From NCBI GenBank assembly GCA_958496175.1, contig OY292275.1, positions 21,452,001 to 21,516,000 of the forward strand: 64,000 nucleotides of DNA, given 5' to 3'. This stretch comes from Sisyra terminalis. Lineage: Eukaryota; Arthropoda; Insecta; Neuroptera; Sisyridae. A model generated the notes under the pieces. It saw only the letters and a program-made list of their open reading frames with translations, was not told where the DNA came from and did no database searches. This document shows positions 29,682 through 41,300 of this stretch, in pieces. The first letter of the stretch is position 1. Every line of letters begins with the position of its first letter. The position numbers and the translations under genes are program-made.

Positions 29682-32600
29682 CATATCGCGATCGCATGGC
29701 GTTTTACTGTAGAGGAAAAAAAAACAATAAGCGCTCTTTTCTCGCTAACAATTCCTGTGCACAAGCTATCGTTGTTCGGTACCCATTATGGTAGCACTAC
29801 ATAAGAGCCTGTTGTAGACCTTACATACTCCGCTTAACTTACCAATCTAAATCGATGGAAGGTATTCTTGCTTTTAGTTATGGCGGACAGGTAAGAGTCA
29901 AGGCCGCTCACTGCCCCCAGCTACTAACGAAGTCACTTCACTTATATAGTGCCACATTACTAGGCCACCATTAAGAATGGTGGAGGAGGAGGGTTCTATA
30001 TACACACTTTCATAGGCTCATTTTCAGTTGAACTTGCGGGAAATAGCTCTCCCACTTTCTATTTAAACATTATTTTACTAAGTCATTCACTTAAAACAAT
30101 ACTACTAATTAATACTAACCACACTGTGCTATGCACTTGAATTCCTCACCACTTCTTATATTTTCATCAGGTTTCAATAAATTGTCGTTCTTTGGCTCTT
30201 CAAAACAATGCTCGTTTTTGTTAACATTGTTCTCACATTTTCTTATCTGCATCAACATCGAAATATATAGTCTTACTAATCTGCAAGCTTATAAACCTGT
30301 TGAATTTATATTTTAAACACACAATTCCAGCATTGGTTTCTTTTTTGTGTTATTTAGTTGAATATGCATTGCTAAAATTAGGCGTCATATTTACAAACTA
30401 CTTTTATTTTACTGATATTTAGCATTCTTGTAGGTAATGGTTATCAATCTTATTAATGCCTACAGTCCTTGGCCATATTATTAGACGCACTTAAGATTTT
30501 ATACAAAATGTACATATTCTACGAAATTAAATTTAATATTGTTTACTTTTTACATTGTAAAAAGTTTTATATATTTTTAAGAAATATATTTTCTGGATAA
30601 GAGTAAAACCTTGTTTATTATCCCTAATTCAGGATAATTGCCTTGATTTGAAACCCATTGAAAATATGTGGAAGAAAAAAGTAGCTAAAGAGGTAGTCAC
30701 AACTACTAGAAAAAATATTCACGTATGGAATCATCATCCATAAATACAGCAGACGATATTGTCCTACATAAACAACATACTGCGCAGAATAGAAACTTAA
30801 ATATCAGTAAACGGGCTTTCAATTAAATACTAAACAATTCAGCTCGCCATAATTAAGATGTTTAATTAGTTTAATGGTAAAAATTTATTCTGTAGTAAAT
30901 ATGATTTTTGGTCATGATAGTTGGTAATAAGCGTAATAAATATAATTTGTATAGAAAAGTTAAACCCAATAAAAAATATGGACCCAAAATAAAATAGCTT
31001 TTACTTCAGGTTTTATACAAAACCTATAGCGCGTCTATGGCCAGGGACTGTACAATGCATCGATTACTTAAAAATATAAACATAATTTCAAACTCTATCC
31101 TCACCTAAAAATATATTACATTTAAAACAAACAACTCCATTTTTTTATAAACTTATTGTTATGTTTTCTAAATTAGGGAATTATAATCTATCCCTGGCTA
31201 GATCTTTCTGATCGTAGTAGTTCACTCCTCTTTTAAATAAATCCAAAATCCCAATCTTTCTTTTTTCTTGAGCCCTTCCAATTTTCCTTTATAACATCCA
31301 ATACAAACCTTTTGTCGTTTGAACTATAACCCAAGACATCTCTTGAAGGTTATAGCCCTTCTAATTTTGTAATTTTTATACAATAGAATTTGTAGCTTAC
31401 GTTGTAGCCCCTGTCTTTTAGACTAAATCTATACACCTCCTTTTTGAGAAATGAACCTTGGAAAATCAATTATTTATTATTATGAGGCCTCAGATTTACC
31501 AATTTAGTCGTAATTATATTTTTCGTTTTTTTTTTTTTAATTATCGATTCATAAAAATAGTATTAAAATAAATGTACGATTATAATTTCAATTCATCAGA
31601 AGATAATAACTCAAGCACTAGTAAAATATAAAAGCAGTACATTTATAAAATTTTTACCACATTATCATATGAATTGGAACATATTTCGCAGGTCAATCAA
31701 ACAATTTGTCAAATTTGTTTCACCAGACAAAAATCTTTAAATTTGGTTCCTTTTGTATATATTTTTTTATCAACTAATTAAATATTTAGTGCTTTAGCGT
31801 ATTGATTAAAAATCAAAATTTATAGAAATTGCGTAGCTCACTTTCCTGTGATTCTAGTATTCCCAAGAAGAAAAAATGTGTATATAATGTGAAATAGTTA
31901 TAAAATCTCGATATATCATGTAGTCATGTAGTTCGTTTTGCTTCTGACTTAATAAGCATTAAAGTTTACAGAAGAAGTTGTTAATAAAAAAAAAATGTCG
32001 TCAATGTCATCAACCCTTTTTTGATCAATAAAGTTTTTTTAGATTTCGTTTAAGGTCATTAAATAAGTCGTAAAATATTTTTAATCTATATAGTGTATCT
32101 TACATTTTTCAAGACTAGTTAGTTAACAAACTATTTGACTTTTATTCATTAAATGGTATTTCCACAAACATATATTATATTGAATTTTATAGTCTTAGCT
32201 TTGTCAATTTTATTTTAATTTACACCAATTTGAAGTTATTAGTTTTAATAAACTATTCTTAAAAAACTAATGAAATTTTCTTTTATATCATTATTTTTTT
32301 ACATTTCACAATGGAAATATACGAAATAAATTTGATAATTAATATACAAGAAATAATGAAAAACAAAAATGAACGTGAAATTAAATTTTCTGTGCTGTAA
32401 ATTATAACATTAATCGTCAGCTTTCAACGTTTTTACAACTCCTTGTCCGGATTGAATAACTGCTAATGCATAATAAGAATAAGACAATAATAAGAATTTC
32501 AGGCTATGCTTTTTTTCATTAGTTAAACTGTATCAAATCCTTTTCTTCCTTTGCCATTTTTTTACTGTAAAAAATAAATTAATTTTTATTTTTCTCGAAA

Positions 32601-34839
32601 ATAATTAGCTTAAAATTTATGATTGAGTACATTGAAAAGAAAACCGTTTTCACTTGAGCCAAATCGTTAGTGAAATTTATTGTGACGTCATTAATTTTCA
32701 AAGCTCGTGTAAAGCTTTTTTCAGCCCATTCATCTATCCTTTAAATAGAGCACCACATGTATACCATACGACCATCAATCAATCTTTCATTCTGAATCCA
32801 ATTTACTCAGAATTCCTTGCAAAAAGGGTACATGACCTTACACGATAATCTCTTACCCTTAAAATAACTTCGATAAATTTATTTCTTTGAATTCATTCGT
32901 ATCTAATTGCTGTGTGAAAAAAATTGTTTTTTGTGCATTTTTATTATAAAAAGTGTTGCTTTTTATACTTAATATAAATTATATTTTTAAATACAATAAA
33001 CTTAAATTGATTTTTTTTCTAATTTTCAGGCAGAGAAGATTTGTCACCACCTAGCAGTTTGAATGGATATAGTGCAGATAGTTGCGATGCGAAAAAGAAA
33101 AAAGGACCTACGCCTCGACAACAAGAGGATCTGTGCCTGGTTTGTGGCGATCGAGCTTCAGGATATCATTATAATTCGTTAACTTGTGAAGGATGTAAAG
33201 GTAAGCGTTTATTTGGTATTTTGATAAATGATTTTCGAAGACTTACCATGAGAACCTTTAAATTCTTATTTGATGAGTATTTCAATGTGGTTTCTATTTA
33301 TTTATAGGCTTCTTTAGAAGAAGTATAACAAAAAACGCTGTATATCAATGCAAATATGGAAACAACTGTGAGATTGACATGTACATGCGACGTAAATGCC
33401 AAGAATGCCGACTGAAAAAGTGCCTCAGTATAGGAATGCGGCCTGAGTGTGTAGTGCCTGAGGTACAATGTGCCGTCAAGCGAAAAGAAAAGAAAGCACA
33501 AAAAGAAAAGGATAAGCCGAATTCAACGACTAATGGATCTCCTGAATTTATTAAGATGGAAGATTCAAGTCGAGTAAGTATTTCAGAGATAGGTACATAA
33601 ATAATTTGATTCCTCTTTTCCAAACATTGCCATTTTTCAAATAAATCATTGACAACAATTACCAAAACTAAAAACCAACATTTTCGAAAATTTAGAAAAA
33701 AAATACGTTTTTACAATTGATTTTCATTTGTAGATGATTCAAAGATTACCTTTCCATCGTGCTAACAACGTAAGTTTACTAATTAGGGATCTACACAATT
33801 TGTAAAACAATCATTAAAATTATAGAAAGCATTTAATCGTTGCTTTATTTCGTTTATTCGAATACTTTATTTTCTTTACAGTTGGATTCAGACAAACTGT
33901 ATGCAATTAATGGATCGAAACCTACTCCTGAACAAGATGAGTTAATACATAGGCTAGTATATTATCAAGACGAATATGAGCAACCGTCTGAGGAAGATTT
34001 GAAGAAAATAACGGTAAATATAAAAATCTTGATAATGATTTTAAGAATAATAAAATAAATAAAAATATCTTTTGCAGAATCAACCTTCAGATTCCGAAGA
34101 TCCAAGTGATTTACGGTTTAGGCATATAACAGAAATAACTATACTTACGGTGCAACTTATTGTAGAATTCGCAAAAAGATTACCAGGTTTTGATAAATTA
34201 CTTAGGGATGATCAAATTGCTTTGCTTAAGGTAGAGATACTTTTCGTTAATGTCTTGAACTTTATTTGTTAGTAATTGAGAATTTATGATTTTTTCAGGC
34301 ATGTTCCAGTGAAGTTATGATGTTACGAATGGCTCGATGTTACGATGCAAAAACCGATTCCATAATGTTTGCCAATAATCAGCCTTATACGAGAGACAGT
34401 TACAATTTGGCAGGAATGGGGGAAACTGTTGATGATTTATTGCGATTTTGTCGGCAAATGTATAATATGAAAGTTGATAATGCCGAATATGCCTTGCTTA
34501 CTGCCATCGTTATATTTTCAGGTACGAATCGTATAAATTTGATTTGCTTATAATTTAATTTGAATGTATATTTATTTTATTTTTTCAGAACGCCCAGTTG
34601 TAGTAGAAGGATGGAAAGTTGAGAAAATTCAGGAAATTTATTTAGAAGCTCTTAAAGCATATGTAGATAATCGTCGACGGCCTAAACCTGGACCCATTTT
34701 CGCGAAATTACTGTCTGTGTTAACCGAGTTACGAACTCTAGGCAACCAAAACTCAGAAATGTGTTTCGCCTTGAAATTGAAAAACAAAAAGTTGCCTCCA
34801 TTCCTGGCCGAAATCTGGGATGTCGACACAAAAGCGTAG
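5491..34839 (+). CDS. EcR: Ecdysone receptor (NR1H1), B1 isoform, eight coding exons
   Basis: Nuclear receptor for ecdysteroids that acts as a heterodimer with ultraspiracle/RXR. Exons read from splice sites and phase: 5491-5773, 33030-33200, 33308-33573, 33734-33769 (optional), 33882-34013, 34078-34230, 34299-34521, 34589-34839. All introns are GT-AG and the phases join. The product is 504 aa, or 492 without the 36-nt exon. Residues 1-94 are B1-specific ([23 protein letters not shown]). The two-zinc-finger DNA-binding domain starts at Cys130, with P-box CEGCKG. The ligand domain keeps T317, T320, R357, A372, Y382, N476 and W498, equivalent to moth ligand contacts T343, T346, R383, A398, Y408, N504 and W526. 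Helix 12 is [10 protein letters not shown] and almost no F domain follows. The EcR-A exon was not found and may lie upstream of the window. Confidence 0.96.
6600..6627 (+). other. Hammerhead-ribozyme-like core motif
   Basis: CTGAGGA, then a stem (GTTAC, GATTA loop, GTAAC), then CGAAAC. This has the order of a hammerhead catalytic core: CUGANGA, stem II, GAAA. Such motifs occur in insect Penelope-like and other retroelements. I could not find a matching stem I/III and cleavage site nearby, so this is a motif only, probably a retroelement fragment. Confidence 0.35.
13105..13153 (-). other. Second hammerhead-like or retroelement stem-loop
   Basis: On the - strand: CTGAGGAA, a hairpin GATTG-TTCGG-CAATC, then AAAATACG where the canonical core would have GAAA, then a second self-complementary stretch (ACGTAT, spacer, ATACGT). 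The layout matches the motif at 6600 with a damaged GAAA. Confidence 0.3.
16674..16838 (+). mobile_element. tRNA-derived SINE, copy 1
   Basis: It has a tRNA Leu/Ser-like head with an A box (TGGCCGAGTGGTCAA) and a B box-like GTTTGAATCTC, then a shared body (ATCGAGCAAAT, CGATTTACGGATT, CAGTTATAAAGCGAC) and an A/T-rich tail. Three other copies in the window share the same head, body and tail order, which identifies a family of about 165 bp. Confidence 0.75.
20637..20806 (+). mobile_element. tRNA-derived SINE, copy 2
   Basis: Begins AGCCTACTGGTGGCCGAG, with B box GGGTTCGATCT and the same body (ATCGAGCAAATTTTCAATAT, GATTTACAGTTT, CGCAGTTAGAAAGTGATGAT). Its substitutions relative to the other copies indicate an old insertion. 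Confidence 0.75.
21268..21410 (-). mobile_element. tRNA-derived SINE, copy 3 (reverse orientation)
   Basis: On the - strand it reads AGCCTATTGGTGGCCGAG then TGGTCAAGGTCGCAGCTCC, followed by TTTGATTCTCGTATCGA and GCAGTTATAAAGCGATGAT. The body is slightly shortened. It lies 460 bp from copy 2 in the opposite orientation. Confidence 0.72.
24442..24980. mobile_element. Outer hAT-like MITE interrupted by a second MITE
   Basis: The left end AGTAGAGGTCGCCAAAG and the reversed right end AGTAAGGGTCGCTAAAT are imperfect inverted repeats, with shared subterminal GGGGTCGAT-type sequence. An inner hAT MITE (24519-24747) splits it. No convincing 8-bp target duplication was found, so the ends are approximate. 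Confidence 0.4.
24519..24747. mobile_element. hAT-type MITE, 229 bp
   Basis: Starts CAGTGATTC and ends in CACTG, so both ends read inward as CAGTG. It is flanked by an 8-bp near-duplicate (ATCTAGAG at 24511-24518, ATATAGAG at 24748-24755), the target-site length expected of hAT elements. There is no coding capacity. Confidence 0.6.
26015..26224 (+). other. Unexplained open frame of 69 codons in EcR intron 1
   Basis: An ATG-initiated frame that is less AT-driven than its surroundings, with IIKVEN (a possible sumoylation site) and LPRSDS. An internal GTAACT after codon GAT at 26148 would allow a phase-1 splice to the common EcR exon, giving RSDS-REDLSPP. That donor is weak, and the rest does not resemble EcR-A regions that I know. 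It may be an alternative EcR first exon or chance. Confidence 0.2.
27200..27220. repeat. Perfect 10-bp inverted repeat with 1-nt spacer
   Basis: TTTACGATGT, G, ACATCGTAAA. It lies just after TGCTGGGCCCGAACGAAC, which resembles a DNA-transposon edge. It could be a transposon subterminal hairpin or a palindromic protein-binding site. Confidence 0.5.
29614..29676. repeat. (AT)n microsatellite
   Basis: About 31 uninterrupted AT dinucleotides (63 bp). The surrounding open frame is an artefact of reading the repeat as Ile-Tyr. A GC-raised segment of unknown origin follows (29690-30040). Confidence 0.95.
29965..29983. repeat. Short perfect hairpin in GC-raised segment
   Basis: CCACCATT, AAG, AATGGTGG: an 8-bp stem with a 3-nt loop. 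It lies within the unexplained 29690-30040 segment beside the TA microsatellite, so a nonautonomous transposon is possible. Confidence 0.45.
30463..31050 (+). mobile_element. Deleted Tc1-type DNA transposon
   Basis: The inverted ends are CAGTCCTTGGCCATA and, reversed, CAGTCCCTGGCCATA, followed by matched subterminal TTTTATACAAAA-type sequence. The element is flanked by TA on both sides (30461-30462 and 31051-31052), the Tc1/mariner target. At 588 bp it is far shorter than a full element and keeps only a transposase fragment. Confidence 0.85.
30630..30743 (+). pseudogene. Tc1 transposase C-terminal fragment
   Basis: The frame reads [15 protein letters not shown], then VTTTRKN, and stops at 30741-30743. 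This corresponds to the SPDLNPIENLW-type motif that contains the last acidic catalytic region of Tc1 transposases. Everything upstream is deleted, so it cannot be functional. Confidence 0.8.
33734..33769 (+). other. EcR: Optional 36-nt in-frame EcR microexon
   Basis: Flanked by a good acceptor (TTCATTTGTAG) and a consensus donor (GTAAGT). Both flanking introns are phase 0, so the 12 codons ([12 protein letters not shown], residues 241-252) can be included or skipped without a frame change. They fall in the hinge just before ligand-domain helix 1. The skipped form aligns better with beetle EcR as I recall it (IKxE, then xSD, then PEQ), so this looks like a cassette exon rather than a constitutive one. 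Confidence 0.55.
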
Positions 34840-34862
34840 TAGTAAAAGAACTTCGAAAGTTG

Positions 34863-34868
34863 AATAAA
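34863..34868 (+). terminator. Candidate proximal EcR polyadenylation signal
   Basis: AATAAA 24 nt after the EcR stop codon. Use of this site would give an extremely short 3' UTR. Further AATAAA-type hexamers follow in the AT-rich DNA downstream, so the true end is uncertain. Confidence 0.25.
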
Positions 34869-35218
34869 TCGAACTTTGAAAACGTTAATGTGTCGTATTT
34901 ACACCTTAATGGATGTGATAAGAACTTTGGTGTCGGTACTAAGATTAGTGTGGTTTATGTTTCCTTAATTGTGGATAAAAAAACAGACCTTTTAAATTAG
35001 TTGGGAAACGCCACCGAACTGTTGGCTGTGAAAAATTTTAAAAAATAAAAATTAAATGAAATATTATAAAATTGAGTGTGAATGAAATGAAGCCGTGTGC
35101 CAGACAGACTCACTTTAATTACAAGATCGAAAATAATGATATTAATACGTTAATGGTGAATTTATCGTTCGTTCTGTATAAAAACGCATTACTTCGATAA
35201 AATTATAATACGTAGTGA

Positions 35219-35398
35219 ACTTGTATACGCGTCGCACATGCAATTTGTGTCTCATACAGAATAATTATTTATAAAAGCGGTAGTTTATATAAAATACTTA
35301 AAATCGTAAGACTGGGTGTCAGTAATAGAAACAGAGGTGCCTTGACGAGACGTCGTAAAAGAAAGCCGACCGCCAGGCTTGGACGTGCTCCTCCCTAG
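35219..35398 (+). other. Arg/Lys-rich open frame of 59 codons, no ATG
   Basis: Open from after a TGA at 35216 to a TAG at 35396-35398. The last third is strikingly basic and GC-rich for this region: NRNRGALTRRRKRKP then TARLGRAPP. It has no start codon, so it could be a 3' coding exon of something unspliced here, a transposon fragment, or chance in the EcR 3' UTR. I do not recognise it. Confidence 0.2.
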
Positions 35399-38300
35399 TG
35401 ATAAAAGCAACACAAATTTGAGAAACGAAACAAAGAAGCAGCCGTCCGTTTATTTTAATTTTATCAAAATTATACATTTAGTTTAATAAATTGGAATTTT
35501 CATATTAAATGTGTTAATGGCATCATCATTATCAATATTTATGCATAAATAATATCCACTTGATTGATAACTGCAATTTATAACTTCATTGTCTATAAAT
35601 TATATATTTCATTTGCTAACATAAATCTACCACGAATTGTTCCAATAACAAAATCACTGAATAAATAAATTTTGCCTTGAAAGTAAACAATTGTCATTTT
35701 TGTGTAAAATTAAAAGAAAATACTTTAGTTTCACTTTAAATATGCAGTAAATCTAAATCATAATTATTACCACGACACAAATGTATTATTAATTGAATAC
35801 AATCTACAAAGTAATATTATTTTGGAAATTATAAAAAAATTAGTACAAATTTTTAATTTTTGTTAATTATAATTTCTTCATATGATTGAGATGGTTGAAA
35901 TTCAAAGTAATTCTTTTAGTTTTTTTTTACAAAATGAAATGGACCAGAAACATTTACAAATCATGAACATATAAGAGATAGAAACTATAGTCAACAAAGA
36001 AAAAAATATTTAACAATATTTAAGAACAAAAATGCAATATATGGTTATAACTAAAAGTTTTCTTTATTTTTGTGTTTGTTACATATAAATAAAAAACTAT
36101 ATCTGTAAATATTATAAATTATTCATTTTGGGACCTGAAAATAATTATAATTGTTAAAAAAAATATTAAAAACTTATCTACAATTCGTGGTAGAGAATTT
36201 TTGTCATCCGTATCATAAGTATTGGTTTGTAATTAGTGACCGTGCCACCCTTTTTCCACAAGGACTGTTGTTTCTTTTTATATTATGTGTAAATAACTTT
36301 ATACTATTTCATCCACGTAATAATCTACTTTCTGAATGTAGTAGTTTAGTAATATAATGATAATAATAATAAAATAAAAACCTATTAATAATGCGATTAG
36401 CAAGTCATGACGCGGTTATTGGTCATGCCACAGAGAACAAATTTTTATACATAGAAAACATACTTTTTTGATTAGAGAAAGAACAAAGTAATTTAAAGAA
36501 AAATATTCATCGTTTCCTTGGATGGTAGAAATTTATAATATATTTTTCATAATCATCAAAAGACATATTTTTCATAAAAATCATCAAATAGTTATTCAAA
36601 CGAAAATTTTTATTTTAAAATAGATTACAACTTGTGTATTTTCTACCTGGAATATATATGAGTTATATATTTTTGCGCCATCTAATGCCTTATCGCAGGG
36701 AAAGCAATCCCATCAACTTAATTTATTCTTTCAACTATTTTTTACATTCGAGTTGCTTTTAATTACGAGTGCATTCTACAAATACAAAGATATTCTAAAA
36801 ATCTGAACTATAAATGTTGCATTAAATAAACTTTTAGACACCCACTTTTGATTTTACTTTTTGTTTAAATATTTTACATCTCATGTACCTGTGTACGTTT
36901 TGTTTAATTTTATCAATCATGTCTTTCATTATGAGAAAAACGAAACTTAAACTTACCTTCCCAATAAAAATAATCACCATCAAACCATTATCAGCTAAAT
37001 TGTAATAAATCGCGTCCAATTAAAAAGCATATTTTGTAATCAATTCATCATTAATTAACCGAATGGATTGTGTTTACACTGCCATCTCTGTGAACTCACC
37101 ATTGCAATGCGATATTACCTTAAAATCAAACAAAAAAACATGTCTTTAAAATAATTTTAAATATTTTTATGATCAAATCAATGTTCATTAATATCTCGAT
37201 TTCGTTTTATTTGGTCAAATATATATCTTTTTGTAACAGTTTCCTCTTTTAATACTTCAACTTGAAAACCAAGGAATCCGTACCTGCTCCGCTAAATAAT
37301 AACTTCGAATTCTTTACGGACTATTATTTCCGGTTCTAAGCTTTTAATCTAGAATAGCTTTACAAAGGTTTTCGTTTTTCAAGCAGAGAAAACTAGTTTT
37401 CCAAAACGCCAACTCCTTTTTAAAACCAGATAATTCCAAAAAGGAAACTTAAATTCAAACATCTTCATCATAAATTAGGTTAAAAGATCGTGTAACATTT
37501 ATTTTAGTTCCGGAAAAGTGAAAATGTGACGGAAAAATTATATATTTATTAAACTTGCGCAGTAAGTCGCTATTAGTATCGTCGAATAAATTTCATGAGG
37601 GAATCAAAAAGGCGATAATTGGTAAATAATTAGCAATAAATTACACTCTTGAAAAGTTCCCAATTATTTGTACGTAAACATTTTGCAATTTATGTAAATC
37701 TCATAATGGAAATTCCGAACTGCTCTTACGTTCCATTATCTGCAGAAAAAGCGCACATTTAAAATCAATTGATGCAACGTATTCTGAAAATGAAATTGAT
37801 CCATCAAATTTTCACTTTTCATTATTAAAAAATTACAAAATATTTTGATTTAATTTAAGATAGGGATTTTCAAATTATTAGTTTCTTTTGGGATATTACT
37901 AAATCTTTTCTCATTTCTAATGAAGAGAAGATATGATTTGCAAAAATCAGCACTAGATGAACCGCGGAGTTGATCTTTCGAAAAATTGATTCTTTTACGG
38001 CATGGAAAAGTCGAACTTGTATTAGCTAAGTTAGAATAAAAGTTTAGAATCCCAGATAAAATTTCGTCTTAAGTTAATTTCGTCTTAAATCGAGTTTTTA
38101 AGCAGGACCAGATACAAATTCCTAGAAAACTCTGGAACTCTCGATTCTTTTAACTGTTTTCTTTATATACGAATACGCCCTTGTTCGATAATTAAATAAT
38201 ATCTTAATAAATGCTACTTTTCATCATCATGATCACAATTTTATATGTATTTACATACTATACATCATTAAGCATTATAATAATACAACAATATGACGTC

Positions 38301-41300
38301 ACCGATAACAAATAAAAAACCTTCAAATTTTGTAATTCGTCATAAGTACATAAAATTGTTATACTATAAAACTTAACTTTTAACGTTAATGTCGAAAAAG
38401 AGAATATTATTGTCGCAGAAACAACAAACCAAGTGATTATTCAATAAACTTGAAAACACTTAAATGTATTGAATAAAGCTTTCAAAATAATGAAAAAATG
38501 CAGCACAAAGTAAACAGTAAAAATAGTTAGTATTTTTTGTATCTACAATATCACTGCCATATTACTGTTATATCCTTGTGATGAACAACGCTTCCATATG
38601 TGTACACGAATTCTAAACAAAAATCGTGATGTAAACTACTCAAAAGGAAATGCATACGTCTTAAAAAAAATTCAAATTGCTTAACAAAAGCTAATTAATT
38701 ACATGTTAATCAAAATATAGTACAACATTTAATACTTTTTTTCTTTTATATTGTACGGTAGCACATTAAAATAAAATCGAAAAAAAATCATCATAATAAT
38801 TAAAGTAAATGTATCGTTACTTTTGCTAACGTATATTAATAAAGACACTCAAAAACTGCCATTGCAATATTTTGTGTTAGATGTGACATGTCTCGTATTT
38901 GTAATAAATAATATTTTATATGTTTTAATTAACTAGAATTTATGATATTTAAAAATATGTTGTTTCTGCTCGACACCCTCTTGACAATTTAGTATGATGG
39001 ATGTATTGATTTATATTACGAAAAATTTTGCATACAAATCGAACCTTTAAAACTTTTATAAAACTTAAATAGATTAGGCTTACTTTTAAAATACGTCTTT
39101 CAAAATAACCTTAATTAATAAAAAAAACATAGTAATTGAAACACTCAGTTTTTAATCAAATTTGAGCAAATAAACACAGGTTAATTTTATATCAATAAAG
39201 ATTTTCCAAGTAAACTTTGTATGAAAAAAAATATAAATCAAAACGACCTATTAATTACTTATAATGTAACTGTAATCAAATACATATAAAACATAAAATA
39301 TAACGAACGAAAAATTATAATATTAATTTTACTGATTAACAAAATATAAGAAATAATGTTGCAATTGAAGACTCGAAATAAGAAGGGATCTTGTATTATT
39401 ATTATTTTTATTTTATTACTTTTAATAGTTATCTTTAAAGTTATATTAGAATTATAATAATTTTTATTCTTATACTTAACCCATATAAAATTTATTTTAA
39501 AAAAATATACTGTACTGTACGGTTATCAAAAAGTATCGAACGAGTGTGGTAACATGTGTAAATCAAATAATTCCAAGAGGTAAAGTAGACTGAAATAACT
39601 ATTCGGTGCTCGTTTTTTTTTAGTCTCATTAGGCGATATTTTAAAAAAGAAAATCGTTAAAATTTATTTAGCAAAAATTAACTCACACCCGCAATGTTAC
39701 AGTGGGTTGTCCAAACATCGTTTGTGCAATTTGAAACTAGTTCATTTTATAAATTATTTCTGCACTTTCATTAGCACTGATATAGACAATTGGTAAATTA
39801 TTTATAATCGTTTTATGTGAAAACTAAACAAACTCGTAATGAGTATTTGTTTTATTTTAAAAATGAAGATGAGAAGTTGTAAAATGGTATTGAATGTAAA
39901 TTGTAACTTTTAAACATAAGTCAATAAGAGGTAGTCATAGCTTGAATTAAAAACGGTCAATATTATGTAAGAGAAACGAGCTGCATTTATTTAAAGCAAT
40001 TAAACGTTCATTATTCTTCTGTAAAAATAATTTTAACTTATAAATATTTAACTAATATAATAATGGTTCGTTATTGAAATAAAATTCAACTCGTTTCTTA
40101 AGGCTAAAGATTGTTACTAAGAAAATGGCCAGTGTGCAATCGTACTTCATGGTTTCTTTATTAGAAACGCAAATTTCGTTATGATATCTCTTTTCAATTG
40201 CATATCTTTTCGATTATGCATAAATTTAGTTATAATTCTACTTCGCCTTTATAATATATGATGTTACATAAGAATTTCTTTTAAATTTAGTTTTGTTATT
40301 TTAAATTCCTACAATGAGTGATTAAATTTTTGTTAAATAATATTAAAATATTAAGTAGATTAATTTGAGAGTGCAATATGTACAAATTTTACTAATTTTT
40401 TTTTTTATATATTAAATTACTAATTATTGTAAAATAGACAAAATGAATAAAATATTAACAGTTACACTTTTTTCAGTTTTGTAAAAGATTAATGGAAGAG
40501 AAAACGTGAAGTGTGTATAAAAATTTTAATTTTATACATAAATCAATAAAATTTATTGATAGGTATTGTTAGGGGCCTGTTTAAATGTTTCACATAATAA
40601 TGTTCAAAAGCGATTGTATGATATAAAGATAAGATTTTAACTTGCAATTTAAGTAATTGAAAATATTAAAATATAATTAATTGTAGAAGAGTTTTACTGT
40701 TCATTTCTTACATTTTATGTCATACCTGTCTAAAAATTTACCTGAATAAATAAATATTAAAGTTGTTTCTCTGTACGTAGTGGATACACAAAATAATTAA
40801 TTTTGATTGATTGTAGAAATGAGAATTAATTAAGAGTGTGTGAAAATTTGATGGTATATGTGTGTGTAAATAATATTGGAACTAAATAAAGCGTTACTAG
40901 ATGGGCAGGACCCATAAACTATAAATAAGATCTTTTGAACATTATTATGCGTAGGCAGCTTGTCGTGACAGAAGCGTTTGAATAATAAAAATATTTTTAA
41001 ACGCTGACAGTATTATTAATGTAAGGACCTCAAACATAACTATATTTACATGTTACACTTATTATACTTTCGAACTTTTACCTATGATTGATTCAAGAAC
41101 ACAATAATATTTAAAATAAATAATTTAAAATGATATAGCATTATTGTAAAATAATAAAATAATCTTACCCACTTAACTCAGTGCAAGTCTCAGAAATCAA
41201 ACATAAGTTACAAATAGACCGATTTGTTGTAACGAATATGTTCCTTGCATACAAATCGGACAAGTACAACTTACAATACCTGCATCAAGATTGAAATAAG

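Larger units (their letters stand above)
5774..33029 (+). other. EcR intron 1 (27 kb), AT-rich, repeat-bearing
   Basis: Joins the B1 exon to the common DNA-binding exon. It contains SINEs, MITEs, a Tc1 relic and a TA microsatellite, listed separately. The rest is AT-rich with no exon I can support. Small GC-raised islands at about 9540-9600, 11280-11420, 15080-15310, 19190-19330 and 29690-30040 are the only compositional breaks. They could be enhancers, alternative promoters or transposon fragments. Confidence 0.6.

Noticed and set aside
29530..29712. 60-codon ORF with (IY)n
   Set aside because: It is the TA microsatellite read in frame.
32654..32848. 64-codon ORF just upstream of the EcR common exon as an alternative exon
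   Set aside because: No donor in the required phase, and the residues do not resemble any EcR N-terminus.
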